Shown one piece after another: positions 41,058 to 52,082 of a DNA stretch of 64,000 bases. The DNA is taken from contig OZ004582.1 in the NCBI GenBank assembly GCA_963924555.1, positions 868,001 to 932,000 of the forward strand, in the 5' to 3' direction. The translations under genes were made by a program, and so were the position numbers. The notes beneath the pieces are model-generated. The model was not told the origin of the DNA, did not search any database, and worked only from the letters and a program-made list of their open reading frames with translations. Source of the DNA: Crambe crambe (Eukaryota; Porifera; Demospongiae; Poecilosclerida; Crambeidae). The first letter of the stretch is position 1. The number at the start of each line of letters is the position of its first letter.

Positions 41058-41571
41058 ATAAACTTCAGGGCAGGAGTAACATTGGAGCAATATGAAGCAA
41101 TTATTGATTTGCTAGTAAAAAAATTTTGTGGTCCAAATTTCATGAAGGTTAGGGTAACTTGATAATAATGCTGTTTGTTTATATTATTAGTATCTTGAAA
41201 TACAGTTATTCAGTTACACACTGAATGTTCTATATCCAGAAGGGCTTCAGCTTTTGATTATGAATATGTTTAACCTAAATAGGAACGAGGTATGTTTAAT
41301 GGATGGCAAGTTTTACATAATATAATGGATTGATTTGCAGGCTATGAAAGTGATGTATTGCTTTGTACCAAGAACATTACAGTTTGAAGCGAGTAACTCT
41401 GTTTGTGTGCACAATAATGATATTATTCATTATAGAGTTGCAGAAGTAGAAGAGTCAGCAAATCCCTTCCCTCTAGCTGGATTAGTGTTTCCCTTAGGAG
41501 AACTTCTTAGAAAGATGAAAAGAACCTGTTGGGCCATGGTGGGTATGGATCTGTTTACAGAGGTGTATTGA
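41058..41571 (+). CDS. Three-exon gene segment, intact frame, unknown function
   Basis: Exon a (41058-41147, after acceptor attaacag): INFRAGVTLEQYEAIIDLLV, then KKFCGPNFMK. Exon b (about 41190-41289): YLEIQLFSYTLNVLYPEGLQ, then LLIMNMFNLNRNE, with donor gtatgt. Exon c (41340-41571, after acceptor tttgcag): AMKVMYCFVPRTLQFEASNS, then VCVHNNDIIHYRVAEVEESA, then NPFPLAGLVFPLGELLRKMK, ending in a stop. All three join in phase 0 without stops, which is rare in this window. The L-Y-P-E-x-L-x-x-L-I-M block resembles the tail of a sponge transposon protein, but I cannot assign it. The 5' end is not defined. Confidence 0.45.
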
Positions 41572-41879
41572 AGACTTTTTTTCTCAGCCTATCCGCTCTT
41601 TCCATAAGGTTGGAAGGACCTAATATTTTTATCAGAGTCCACTTACGGTACCATATCCATTCCGTTAAGAACAACTGAACAACTCACTAGAAGTAAGACT
41701 AAGCCCCTCTTCTAACAGCCCAGTGGCAGCCTCCTTGACAGACACACTGATATCCAGTAGATTTCTGGCTAGCTCTCTCCTTGACGTCTTCTTAGAGACC
41801 ATTGCGCATTAACCACGTGAAGCTAGACACGCCCCACTGAGCTGCCGAGCCCACCATGCGCGCGCGCAATCTGTTTGAC

Positions 41880-42012
41880 AGGTTTTCCGGATTCTCGCAG
41901 AGGCTACCCGGACTCTCGGAAAAATTCCCGGACTCTCGAAAAACTTCCCGGACTCTCGGAAAAAAACCCGGACTCTCGGAAAACTTCCCGAACTCCCGGG
42001 AAATATCCCGGA
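41880..42012. repeat. Tandem array, ~20-bp unit (cccggactctcgg)
   Basis: cccggactctcggaaaaatt repeats about seven times with small indels. It is open in frames on both strands because the period varies around 20-21 bp. Confidence 0.85.
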
Positions 42013-42104
42013 TTGTCGTGATAGCAATCCCGGCTTCTCGGAATTGTATTCTCGCGCAGGATGACACTGAGGGCCACCATACTTTACCAACTTGCGTTTG
42101 CGGA

Positions 42105-42205
42105 TTAGGACACTTGCGAAGACTTGCGGAGGATTGCGGAGGCTTGCGGAGGATTGCGGAGGCTTGCGGAGGATTGCGGAGGCTTGCGGAGTGTTGCGGA
42201 GACTT
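42105..42205. repeat. Tandem array, ~18-bp unit (ggattgcggaggcttgc)
   Basis: gcggaggattgcggaggctt repeats about five to six times. Confidence 0.9.
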
Positions 42206-42261
42206 GCGCCGCATGCTAATTTGCTTGCGGATGATGTAATTGCACTTCTCGGCTTCCATAG

Positions 42262-42650
42262 AAACCAGCAGAGACTCTGTGGGACTAGCAGAAACTCTTT
42301 GGGACTACCAGAGACTCAGTGGGACCAGCAGAGACTCTGTGGGACAAGTGGAGCCACCAGAGACCAGTAGAGACTCTGTGGGACCAGCAGATGACCAGTA
42401 GAGACTCTGAGTGACAAGTAAGACTCTGCGGGACCAGCAGAGGATCAGTAGAGACTACCAGTAGAGACTCTGTGGGACCACCAGAGACCAGTAGAGACTC
42501 AGTGAGATCAGCAGAGTCTCTGTGGGATTATCAGAGACTCTGTGGGACCACCAGAGACCAGTAGAGACTTAATAGTGGGACCAGCAGAGACTCTGTGGGA
42601 CCATCAGAGACTAGTGGGACCACCAGAGACCTGTGGGACCATTTGATAGG
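42262..42650. repeat. Tandem array, variable unit (gggaccagcagagactctgt)
   Basis: The blocks agagactctgtgggacca and cagagaccagtag alternate about fifteen times. The three arrays follow one another with under 100 bp between them. Confidence 0.9.
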
Positions 42651-42954
42651 CAGTAATATGAGAAGTTCGGATAGAGGGATGAAGCTGTACGATGGTCTTA
42701 TTTTGGTTTTCTTAAACTCATCAAATTCATCATGCAGTTGATGATTTACCATGACAAAATTAATGAAATCAGGTAGAGGAGGATCTTCCGATAATCTAGA
42801 CAGAGTGAAACATCTACATCTTTGCTCAATGCATATTCACCAGGTTGAGATTGAAAAGTACACTGGAGAGTATGGATCTATCTTATACTTTTAAACTTTC
42901 AAACAATTTTTTATAACTTACATCTTCATCATCTTCCATACATGTATGTACAAA

Positions 42955-43690
42955 AAAATCACCACCGGTCTTCCATAATCAATGTGGCTAGCATTGTACT
43001 GTACCTTGAGAGAACCAATTGATTTACATACCTTAGGAATAGTAAATCAATTGGAAGTTTAGGCTCTCGCCCATACATAATAAAAAATGGTGAATACTTA
43101 GTACTTGTACGGTAAGCAAAGAGTACAGAATCCAGAAAGTTTTCCCATTGATCTTCATTTTCTTCAATCATCTTCAGAAGTGAGCATTGTAAAGTCTGAT
43201 TAAAGCGTTAATCAAGCCCATTTCTTTGGGGATGATATGTTTGACACATCATTAAGGGAGTTAATGAATTCCCTTCCTTGATCAGATTGGACTTTGCTTG
43301 GTATTCCATGGCGACAAAATATTGAGTAAAGAAAGTTTGCCACATTTCCACTTTCTTTAGTTGGCAATGGTCCAGCTTCCACCCACTTTGAATAATAATC
43401 AATACAAGTAATGATGTACCTGTTATATAATAATTTTAAATACTAATAGGAAGAGGTCCAATCAAATCAACTCCCACTCTATCCCATGTGCTAGCGATGG
43501 GAATAGGCTTCAATTCTGATACACTCTTAGAAAACTTGCACAGTTATTTATATATAGCTAGTATGTAATTGAAATATTGCTATAGCTAGCAAATACCTTT
43601 TGACACTTTTTGCAAGTCTTGACATAGCGTAGGCTGCCAATTATTATCAACCATTTCCAGTTCAATTATGGACCAGTATAGTTTACTGGT
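42955..43690 (-). pseudogene. Second Ginger-type integrase-like transposase
   Basis: The minus strand reads RYVKTCKKCQK (end of the zinc finger, about 43630-43600), a GT-AG intron, then FSKSVSELKPIPIASTWDRV, then GVDLIGPLPI, then YSKWVEAGPLPTKESGNVAN (first Asp in IDYYSKW), GIPSKVQSDQGREFINSL (second Asp), YHPQRNGLD and, in the next frame, ENEDQWENFLDSVLFAYRTS, then MYGREPKLPIDLLF with donor gtatgt. This is the KRBA2/Ginger1-like pattern rather than Ty3 (R-L-P-I-D after the core). The segment carrying the catalytic Glu is partly lost near 43210. Frame breaks make it inactive. Confidence 0.6.
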
Positions 43691-43810
43691 GTATGTGTAG
43701 CTAGCTGCTGGCCTTTGTGAGCTGTCTATCGCTGTTTTCTTTGGTAAGGGAAGGGTCAGCTAGCTGTATTTGTACCTCCTGACCAGAGATTTCTTCTTTT
43801 TCGATAGGTC

Positions 43811-44056
43811 ATGGCTCGCACCTACTCAAAGAAGAAGTCTAAAAAGAACCCCCCACTTCTACCTTCAGCCCCTCCTAAAGCTCCAAGGAAGAGAGCATAT
43901 AAGGAAGCAATGGACCACACTCAACATGGATGAGTCAGGACTGCCTTTGAATCCTTGTCCTCCAAAGGTGCTTGCTTTTCGTGGCCAGAAAAAGGTTCGC
44001 TATCAGTGTTCTGGGTCAAAAAGCCAAATAACCGTCCTTGGATGTTGCTAAGCTCA
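43811..44056 (+). pseudogene. pogo-like transposase, internally deleted
   Basis: The ATG at 43811 starts ARTYSKKKSKKNPPLLPSAP, then PKAPRKRAYKEAMD, a basic N-terminus typical of psq-type pogo proteins. The DDE region follows directly in a second frame: NMDESGLPLNPCPPKVLAFR, then GQKKVRYQCSGSKSQITVLG. N-M-D-E-S-G is the first catalytic Asp block of DDE_1 transposases. The HTH domains and the rest of the core are deleted. Confidence 0.75.
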
Positions 44057-44095
44057 AAGAAACTATAGCTAAATATGCATCACCGGTGTCCAAGG

Positions 44096-44580
44096 ACGTT
44101 TAGTGGCAGAGAATCCCAAGGCTACTTACATGCATTGTAATTCTCATATATTGAACCTTTGTATAGTACGAGCATGTAACTTACCATCTATTCGAAACAT
44201 GAACTCAACTGTTACTGAAACGGCTTACTTTTTCAGTAACAGTGCTAAAAGGCAAGCTTTTTTTGAGAAGGTAGTCAACAAATGAATGAAAGATTTAGTC
44301 AAACTCAAATAACAGCATCAAAATTACTTCATCTTATACCTTCTATAGTTTGTACTCACTCTGAAATATCTAGAGCTAACAGCACCCTGAAAAATCTCAA
44401 AACATTTCTTCGTAGCACCATGGGACAAGAAAGGTTATCATCTTTAGCCCTCATGCATATCCACTATCATAAATCAGTTGATCTTGACAATGTAGTTGAC
44501 AAGTTTAAACTAAAATCAAATAGAGAATTGCTCTGTAACTTTTATCACAGTTCATTTTTCAGTCATTGTTTCTCTAATTA
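44096..44580 (+). pseudogene. hAT transposase C-terminal half
   Basis: Two frames overlap at about 44281. The first reads NPKATYMHCNSHILNLCIVR, then TAYFFSNSAKRQAFFEKVVN; the second reads IVCTHSEISRANSTLKNLKT, then FLRSTMGQERLSSLALMHIH. The C-x-x-H-x-L-N-L block precedes the hAT dimerisation block with most of the insertion domain deleted between them. It abuts the pogo fragment upstream and belongs to the ZMYM/THAP0-like hAT group. Confidence 0.75.
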
Positions 44581-44834
44581 AAATGTACATCAAGTATTTT
44601 CGTTTGCAGCTGGAACAATCTCGCGTGGTGCGGTTGAAATAAGCACACGCGCAGTTCGTCCCAGGGACGGGATCCGCTAGCGAAGTTTTATAAGTGGACT
44701 TCAGAAGCGGGGGACTGAATTCGCTAGGACACTGGCAGTCAGCCAAAAATTAATTTTCACGTAGGAGTAGTTGTAGTGAGCCATATCATTTTTTTTAAAA
44801 TATTTTTTTGTATAAATCCAACAGCTGGAGTCAT

Positions 44835-45080
44835 GCCAAGACTAAAGTAGGCTTTCTAGCTTCGCTTAGAAATATGAACTAACTAAGCTATCTGTGCTAC
44901 CTTCGGTACCTCATTTCTCTTTGCTTGGCTGTTTGGCGCTCTGAAGCGCCAGGAGAGGAGAGACTCTAGTTCGAAACCCCGCCCACTCACTTTTTAGTAG
45001 TAAACGGGCGTGACCGGATGTAATGTTCACTTGCTTATTCAGCTTTTTCTCTAGAAAATTAAAACGCTAAGGCCACTATT
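44835..45080 (-). mobile_element. Diverged copy (F) of the TGTGACCGG TIR element
   Basis: Matches in reverse orientation to the middle of the full copies: taggctttctagcttcgctt, gctaccttcggtacctc, tt-cgaaac-ccgcccac and gtgaccggatgtaatgttcac-type blocks. Both termini are missing. Confidence 0.6.
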
Positions 45081-45639
45081 TATAGAATCCTAGTTTCCTG
45101 TCCAAGAAAACATCTACAAGTGCTGCGGGCGGGCGGGCGGTTATCTATCTCAAGGGTCCTGTCTTCATCATTCACTAGTCTTGCGGCCCACGAGACTAGT
45201 CATTCACCACGGGCTTTCCCAAAAAGAGCTGCATGTGAAGTCAAATGTGCTCGCTCTACTGCGCGCATGAGCAATGGCAGGCGCTAGGCAGTAATAATAT
45301 TTTTTGATGCGGTGACATTTTCAATACGCGGGCGGTGGACAGCAAACAATCATTCTATTAATAGTGGCCTAATGATCCATCAATGGCAGATAATAACTGG
45401 TTGACACATATGTGGAAAGGAATTTAGTTGATAATGTCAACACCAAGTCAATCCTTCTCCCTCAAGCAATTTGTTAACCACTATGCTCAGTTATCGGGTG
45501 TGGAAATAGCTGAGATTCCACTGTGTCGATGAACAGTGGCAGTGAAACAAATGTAGTGCCCTTTCATTGTATTAGTTATGCAGAAAACACCACAATGGCA
45601 CTTTTCATTGCTCTAACAATGTTGCCCTGGCCAGTCCAG
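45081..45639. other. Non-coding stretch
   Basis: Contains a (GGGC)n run at 45125-45140. The region just before 45640 may hold decayed upstream parts of the following fragment. Confidence 0.4.
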
Positions 45640-45918
45640 AGCTGTACATCATTATCAACGGAAAGCCAACCAAAAACCAGGTGATGTGGCACAATCTAGT
45701 GAATGCCAACCACATCATGGAAGCTGTAAGGAAACTAAGAGAAATCAACTGGCTGTACAAAGAAGTTGACGACGATTCCATTGACACAACTCTCAAGGAA
45801 GTGATAGAAGCAGTCAGTAGCACCACCATTACTATGCTAGAGAAAGCTACTGATGACGATATAGCTGGCTTCCAGTCCTACACTATCAGGACCTTGATAT
45901 TGAACTGTACAAAGTGTT
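45640..45918 (+). pseudogene. Helitron-associated fragment (DUF6570-like)
   Basis: The frame reads SPELYIIINGKPTKNQVMWH, then NLVNANHIMEAVRKLREINW, then LYKEVDDDSIDTTLKEVIEA, then TMLEKATDDDIAGFQSYTIR. The alternating strand-helix pattern with W-L-Y-K-x-V resembles the DUF6570-type region that lies upstream of the helicase-like domain in animal Helitrons. No stop for about 85 codons. Confidence 0.45.
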
Positions 45919-46156
45919 AAGTGTGGAAGAAGATTATGATGTCCTGATAATACATCTTCATTACAGAACAAAAAAGACCTATATTCTTTACATATAATAA
46001 TTAAATTCTAATAATTCAATTACAAAATGTGATAATGTGCGTGCGCATAATTATTAAAATCTTGCTCAGGTAGCTAGCCATGCGTGTAGCTAGCTTAGAT
46101 TCAACGAGGGTTTATCTGCCTAACTTCAACACTAAAAAGCTACTGTTCAAAGAAAG

Positions 46157-46225
46157 GAACAAGTAAGGGAAAAAACATTTCTGTGAAAAGAAAAAAGATG
46201 TAGGGATGACCACTGCTCGAAAAAG
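46157..46225. repeat. Third copy of the dispersed repeat at 206-432
   Basis: ggaacaagtaagggaaaaa through gatgtagggatgaccactgc matches 205-265 with few differences. Confidence 0.7.
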
Positions 46226-46261
46226 TAAGGGTAGGTATGAAGGATGGAAGGACACACTAAT

Positions 46262-46995
46262 TTCAATACAGATCAAACCAATGGGCAACATGCTACAGAG
46301 CACATGCTGTAGTGAACACAAACATGTTCATGGAAGCATCACACGGAGTTCTCAAAGTAGTCTACTTAAACCATAAGAAAAATAGAAGGGTTGATTATCT
46401 TGTTACAACATTACTTAAAGTGTCAAGGGATAAAGCATATGAAAGATTTCGTAAACTGGAAGTTGGTAAAAATACACACAGAATAAATTATGTGAAATAA
46501 ACAAGCGACACAAGACAGCAGTTACTAAAGGGTGCCAGAAGCCTTGCCCTTGCCACCTCATTTGCAGTTCATGTGAAACACATCAGTACTTGTGCACTTA
46601 CTTGGATTCCATCAATACTATAATGTAAACATGTACACTTAATAGCAATGCAAATGAACAAAGTTCAACTTACAAGCACAGAAGTGAAAACTAACGGTGA
46701 AGTTCACATTAATTTTATTTACTGAGAATAAGGGGAAACTTTCTTCAATGATGAATGAATTGCTAGTAGTTACAGCAAATTGTACAGATAAAAATGCACT
46801 AAGAACAGCTGTAAAATCCAAACATCGAATGCTACACTTACTACAAAAAAATACTGGACCAAATAAAAATCATGAATGTCAACTCAAGTTTTTCACCATA
46901 AAAAAACAAAGATTATCTTCAGCCCAAAGGATTTCAAAACCATCCCTCTGTTTGTTCCTGAATACTGTGTTGACACTGAATCCATTTGATGATGA
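46262..46995 (+). pseudogene. MULE transposase C-terminal part with SWIM zinc finger
   Basis: Reading frames in order: NQWATCYRAHAVVNTNMFME, then ASHGVLKVVYLNHKKNRRVD, then YLVTTLLKVSRDKAYERFRK. After a shift come EINKRHKTAVTKGCQKPCPC, then ICSSCETHQYLC; another shift gives CKHVHLIAMQMNKVQ, the C-x-H end of a SWIM finger. A C-terminal helix-rich tail follows (MMNELLVVTANCTDKNALRT). The order N-T-N-M-F-x-E-A-x-H, N-R-R-x-D and a C-x-C...C-K-H SWIM is typical of MULE transposases. The DDE core is absent. The TIR element at 47033 is inserted at the end of the tail. Confidence 0.7.
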
Positions 46996-47032
46996 CATAC
47001 CCCACAAAACTTTGGTTCTTCTGCTTAATATA

Positions 47033-47703
47033 TGTGACCGGCTCTGGGAAAACCCTCCATCCGGTGAAAATTTAAAATTTTTTATTATGGTAAAATTTAT
47101 TATCTATGGCCCTTTGGCTCTTTATTGCGCAAATTTCAAAGCTATAGCTTTTATGATGCCTGAGGAACAGCTCTTAGAAAGATCGAGGTAGCGTCCATTA
47201 GCGTTATTGTTTTTTCGAGAAAAGCTGACTAAGCAACGTGAACATTATTTCCGGACATGCCCGTGGACTATTAAATTGATGGTGGGTGGGGTTTCGAACT
47301 GTAGTTAGTAAGAAGCTAGCTTCTTGCCTTTTGGCTCGAGAAAGGTCCAACCAAAGCTCCGAAAAGAGAAGCAAGGTACCGAAGGTAGCGCAGATAGCTT
47401 AGTAAGTTCATATTTCCCAGCGCATAAGCTGGAAAGCCTGCCTAAAGTTCAATGAATTTCAGCCTGACTAGAATCTCCGTGCACGAAGCTTCAATGGCTG
47501 ACTAGCTAACTTTAGCGCTTCATTTGAAGCCTTTGTACTTGTAGTCTGAGCTCCAAACTTCATCTGTGCTTTGTTCAAGGATCATAGTTGTCATTTATGC
47601 TTAAAAAAATTTTTAGCCAAATTTTGGCACTGCCAACTAAACGTGCTCATATCTGATAATTGATTTTTGCACCGGATGGAGGGTTTTCCCAGAGCCGGTC
47701 ACA
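47033..47703 (+). mobile_element. TGTGACCGG TIR element, full copy A (671 bp)
   Basis: The ends are tgtgaccggctctgggaaaa (left) and its inverted copy ending ggtcaca at 47703. TIRs are about 34 bp with one mismatch. TA flanks both sides (47031-47032, 47704-47705). The interior has no long open frame, so it is non-autonomous. About 95% similar by eye to copies B and C. Confidence 0.85.
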
Positions 47704-48335
47704 TATGGGAAAAACGTACAAGCTCTAGAGAGAAAACAGGACTTCAACAGCACGTATTTAACAACTGCAGTATGAAAGTAATAAGATCACTTACTAGCTG
47801 CAGCTATGACATTGAGCATACACATTAGCTAGTTGTGCAGCTGCATTCAAAGGTTTGTCAATCAGCTGTGCAAGTTTGAACATGCTAATCAGTCAGCTGT
47901 GCAAGTTTGAACATGCTAGCTAATCAGTCAGTTGTGACATGCAAATCAGTTCAGCTATGCAGGTTTAATCAGTTAGTCATTAGCACTAATTGGACTATTA
48001 TTGTTGTTCTGGAATTAAACTTTGAAGGATAAGCATATCGATTGTCCATGTATTATTCCACGGCGGCCAATTTTAAAAATGACAGCCGTGACTGATGAAG
48101 GCACAATTACAGGTGCCCCAATATCTGAAAATGTTCAAAAAGCTTCAAAGTGTATGTGTATAGTGCTGTGTGCGTTAATGTTTTTTTATTAAGGACATTT
48201 TCATTTGGAAATGTGAATTATATTTCAGAAGGTCCGTCTCACATATCAATGGTGTTCGGCCTAGTTTCCTAACATTCACAGCTAGTATTTAGTATCATCG
48301 GCCCTTTTTCTAGCTGAAATTCACAGGATACCTTT
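47704..48335. other. Non-coding stretch with a short tandem repeat
   Basis: atcagtcagctgtgcaagtt-type units (~36 bp) repeat about three times at 47862-47965. The rest may be the upstream region of the DIRS-like element. Confidence 0.5.
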
Positions 48336-48339
48336 CGTC

Positions 48340-49135
48340 ATGAACGAAGAACATACATATCCCTCAGCCATAGACTTGGTGGCTATGATGCAGAGCATCA
48401 AGGAAAAGCTGGACTCTACCGTATCAGAAATCAACCAGAGCGTTGATGGAAAGCTGGAGTCAGCGATCGCAGAGCTCCATCAGAGAGTGGACGAGGTAAC
48501 GGCTGCTCAGAGCCAGCAGCGCGAAGAAAACAACTCCATCCCTAGGCAAAGGCAAAGGGAAATCTCATCGTCAAGAACCCAGCAGAGCTTGGGCGGACAG
48601 ACCTCTCGATGAAACGCTACCGCTTGGAGACCCAGAGTGGTCAAGCGACGAGGAGCTTGAGCCGAAGGCGAAAAGAGCAAAGAGGCGAACCTCCGAGGCG
48701 ACCGCAGAGATAGTGAAGACAGCCTTCACAAAGTCCCTCACCAACAGTGAGACGAGAGGACGCTTAACCATCGAGCTGGACCTCCCGCATCAAGACAGAT
48801 GCTATCTTCAAGGCTACAGAGTCAAAATTTTCCTCAAATGCAAGTGGATGGAGATCTGCAAAAGATTCAGGCTTACATGCTGGACGTGTCAGGACCTCTC
48901 ATAGAGATGCTAACAGAGATACTAGTGACCCCAAACGAAATCCCATGGATATCATCCAGGATGCCATCTGGGCAATGCCATCGCCCAGACCTCGAAGATA
49001 AGGAGAAAGCAGATCCTGAAAGCCTGTAACCCAGGTATCCAGGACCTAGCAGAGGAAGAAGAAGAGCTGTTCAAGGGGGGCCTCACCAAACCTTTTCGGA
49101 CCTGACTTCGAAAAGAAGATGAAAGAGAGAGCAGA
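48340..49135 (+). pseudogene. DIRS-like gag relic
   Basis: From an ATG at 48340: MNEEHTYPSAIDLVAMMQSI, then coiled-coil KEKLDSTVSEINQSVDGKLE. Shifted frames follow: DPEWSSDEELEPKAKRAKRR, then RIQAYMLDVSGPLIEMLTEI, then EEEELFKG and PDFEKKMKERAD. An acidic/basic patch followed by the D-V-S-G-P-L-x-x-M-L block fits the gag of animal DIRS-type (tyrosine recombinase) elements. Many frame changes. Confidence 0.5.
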
Positions 49136-49439
49136 TTGCTCAGCAAAAGCCAAAAAATAGTAGTCAGAGCACTTCTAAATGGTTTTTTCGAGGAGGGCGC
49201 TCCTCGCGCCCAGAGGGGAGGCGGCCATCCTTACAGGGATGGCAGAGACCAAATGGGCCCTTACAATAACAGGTACGGGAGTCAGAGTTACTTCACGAAA
49301 CACAGGGGAACCTTCCAGAAGAAAGGAGAAACCAAAAGTTGTCAGAGACAAACAATCTTGTAAATTTTGCTCTAAGCCAAAAAAAATGTTGTCAGGTGCT
49401 CACTCAATTTGGTAACGAAGGATCAGTGGATCCTAAAAA

Positions 49440-49830
49440 CAGTTTAGGGGTGGAAATAGAATTCTCGCATACCCCATTCCAGAGCAGGAGGACACACCCT
49501 CCTTGCCTACAGGAAAAGGATATGACGCTAGTGAGGAAGGAAAGATCGGAAATGCTGACCAAGCAAGAGATCCGCCCATCCCAGGACGGCTTCTACTCAA
49601 ACATATTCCTAGTCCCAAAGAAGGACGGCAAGTTGAGACCAGTAATCAGTTTGTCAGCACTTCAAGATCAGGAAACCCAACGACTGGCTCACAAAAGTAG
49701 ACCTGAAGGATGCACAACACCGATGGCAGAGGCCCACCAGAAATTACTACGCTTCTCAATACAGAATCGTCATTATCAGTTCACATGCCTCCCATTCGGC
49801 CTGTCCAGTGGACCATGGGTCTTTTACCAT
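49440..49830 (+). pseudogene. DIRS-like reverse transcriptase relic
   Basis: The frame reads HPPCLQEKDMTLVRKERSEM, then LTKQEIRPSQDGFYSNIFLV, then PKKDGKLRPVISLSAL. A deletion leads to EAHQKLLRFSIQNRHYQFTC, then LPFGLSSGPWVF. The spacing and H-Y-Q-F-T-x-L-P-F-G-L-S-S-x-P-W-V-F are typical for DIRS RTs. The catalytic Y-x-D-D part is beyond the breakpoint at about 49830. No tyrosine recombinase or split repeats were found. Confidence 0.7.
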
Positions 49831-51084
49831 TACATTGCGGTGTTCCGTATATTTATGGTAATACTTACCATATTGTATTCTGGGCCGGCTGTTTCCATCA
49901 ATTAATTAACTGTCTAGTGAATTTCTACAACTAAATATGTACCCCAAATGGATAAAAACAATACCATGCAACACTGCAAACTTTATATGAACTGCTTATA
50001 TTACAGTATGAGCTGGATAGGTTAAACTTGGTCCTAGAAAATTACGCAAAGCAGGTATACTATTTGACAAAGAAAGGTGTAGTAGTTAGTAACAATGTAG
50101 TAGAAAGTTGATATGTATCTTTTAAAACAATTTACTACCATGTACTTCAAGTCCTCAACCACATTAACTATGGATGATAGAACTACTTCAGGAGATAAAA
50201 TTACACAAAGTATTTATATGCAATTTTAACTGCTAGAGCACACTTTAACTCGAGTTTTGCTCTGACAATAATCCCAGGGTCTTGGCATCTTGTAGTATAG
50301 TCTCCCTGGCAGAGTTCAGCCTCTTCATAGCCACTTACAAGCTTGTACGGTTAACCACTAAAGTGATCTTTCCTGTTCATGGAGATACAGCTGCAGCGCA
50401 ATAGGCGCAACACGGATATATCACACGACCGGAAGTGCTTGTTAATATTAATTTAATAGGCGTTTCCAGTCCATGTAGGAACCTATATAGTCTATGGTTA
50501 TAGCTACAAATTCCATGGTAGTGCATGCATGCTGTTAGCTATATACATTTCACTAATTCAAGGTCTTACAAATACATGCATGGCAAGGTATAAACCCTCA
50601 TAGGATGTAGAGGACCCGGAGCAGGAGTTTGAAAGTATAGCTACTAAATTTTAATTTGTATAGAATAACTGAATCTCACTGACTATAGCTATAACATAAA
50701 TTCTCACCAGTCCTATACAAAAAAAAACTAAAGAAAAAACATGAAAAGCAAGAAAAGACATGCACAAAACCAATAACCACTACCCCATTACGTAATGCAT
50801 AAATGGCAAATCATGAAAAAACCTATCACAACAAAAGCACACACAGCATAAAAGGTGTAATGATACAAAATAATGAAATGATTGCACGAACTAACCATTA
50901 ATCTATAGCATAGGGCTATGGAAATGTTAGTTGTGCACCAATTCAAGTTGGGCCGACTTTATTGAAGAGTTCTCTCTCTCTCTCTCTCTCTCTCTGCAGG
51001 GATGATCCAATATAAGCCTAAGGGCTCATAGATAGCTAGAGAAGATTGCATGCAACTATTGCGTATCTACAATTGGTATTTATC
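49831..51084. other. Non-coding stretch
   Basis: AT-rich; a mini-exon-like YELDRLNLVLENYAKQ at 50008-50055 is the only coding-like piece. A (TC)n microsatellite lies at 50971-50996. Confidence 0.4.
50971..50996. repeat. (TC)n microsatellite
   Basis: About twelve tc units. Confidence 0.95.
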
Positions 51085-51231
51085 CTCACTTTGTCCACCA
51101 ATATAGTAGAGATCAGCCTCCATCACTATGAAAAACTTACACCTTTTTCTTAGGGCTAGTTTGTCACCCTTTTCAAAGCCTTCTGGATATATACCATCGC
51201 TAATGTAGTTATATATTTGAGCATCTTCCAT
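51085..51231 (-). pseudogene. Ginger-type transposase N-terminal fragment
   Basis: The minus strand from an ATG at 51231 reads MEDAQIYNYISDGIYPEGFE, then KGDKLALRKRCKFFIVMEAD, then LYYIGG. The Y-P-x-G ... K-x-x-L-R-K-x-x-x-x-F ... L-Y-Y block is the N-terminal part ahead of the zinc finger in Ginger1/Gypsy-integrase-like proteins. It stops before the zinc finger. Another copy than the ones at 15-16 and 43 kb, since both lack this part. Confidence 0.5.
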
Positions 51232-51294
51232 CTTCAGCTGGACAGTAGTACAGGATTTTGCAAGCTTTTTGCTTTACTTACGGCGCATGCACCC

Positions 51295-51404
51295 CAATCC
51301 CGCGCGCAGAGCATGCATGGGGTCCCTAATTTTACAGGGGGGACCCTAATTTTACGATAATTTTGGGGTCGGGGGTCCCTAAATTTACGTGACACCGGTA
51401 CTCC
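51295..51404. repeat. GGGGTCCCTAATTTTA repeat
   Basis: ggtccctaattttac, ggaccctaattttac and ggtccctaaatttac follow each other. It resembles the repeat at 13740. Confidence 0.5.
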
Positions 51405-51406
51405 AA

Positions 51407-51490
51407 TAAGAGCTGTTCCTCGGGCATCAAAGGACCTGAAGCTTTGATATTTGCGCGATGGAGAGCCAAAGGGCCATAGATAACGGATAT
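51407..51490 (-). mobile_element. Diverged copy (E) of the TGTGACCGG TIR element
   Basis: agagctgttcctcgggcatc and gagccaaagggccatagata match the reverse complement of the left half of the full copies. Confidence 0.65.
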
Positions 51491-51554
51491 CAACAAATCA
51501 AAATTTTTTTTAGTGCCACATTATGCCCGATTTTCCTGTACCGGTGTCAAAGTC

Positions 51555-52060
51555 ATGGATGACTCCCCCCGGAAAACTCCCCCAGTCATTCCTGCCTAAG
51601 GTATAAATGACTCCCCCCTGGTGAAAATGACTCCCCACATGGTCATTCCTGCCTTGGCGCCGATCACAAAGGTAAAGTTTTATTGTAATAAATCATGTAG
51701 CTAGCTAATTTGTCTCAGGAAGAAGTTGATGGTGAAGATGATGGAATATACACAATTTTATGTGTATAGCTGGCTAGCAACAAATACTGCTCCTGTCAGA
51801 TTCTGCATACTGTGACTGCCTGATGGTGGAATGTGAAGACTGCTTGAACTGGTTTTACCAAAACTGTGCATATAATTATTATGACTGTTCTTTGTGCAAG
51901 CACTATCATTTGAACTTTAATGCATGCATATTTGGTAGTCAATGATATTTGCACCTATAATAATATAGGGAGGGAGTCATTCTTAGGATGAAATGACTCC
52001 CTGATATGATGAAATGCCTCCCTTCAATTTAGGGAGTCATTCATGCCGAGGATGAAATGA
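51555..52060. repeat. Scattered ATGACTCCC repeats
   Basis: atgactcccc-type motifs occur at least eight times (about 51560-51645 and 51970-52060), often paired with gtcattcctgcc. The paired motifs look like the termini of short palindromic elements flanking the PHD remnant. Confidence 0.55.
51795..51906 (+). pseudogene. PHD-finger remnant
   Basis: The frame reads SDSAYCDCLMVECEDCLNWF, then YQNCAYNYYDCSLCK. The C-x-C ... C-x2-C-x4-F-Y-x2-C ... C-x2-C spacing is that of a PHD finger with His replaced by Tyr. It resembles the PHD of the Ulp1-PHD relics at 13.9 and 52.3 kb. Confidence 0.5.
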
Positions 52061-52082
52061 TTCCCTGGATGCTGAAAATGAT

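Noticed and set aside
41792..42259. 155-codon minus and 127-codon plus frames
   Set aside because: They lie on the cccggactctcgg and ggattgcggaggc arrays and overlap each other; artefacts of tandem repeats.
44960..44985. tRNA B-box-like gttcgaaaccc
   Set aside because: No matching A box, acceptor stem or cloverleaf; it lies in a diverged copy of the TGTGACCGG element.
46697..47191. 164-codon frame as one protein
   Set aside because: It is a chimera: a MULE tail running into the inserted TGTGACCGG element at 47033.
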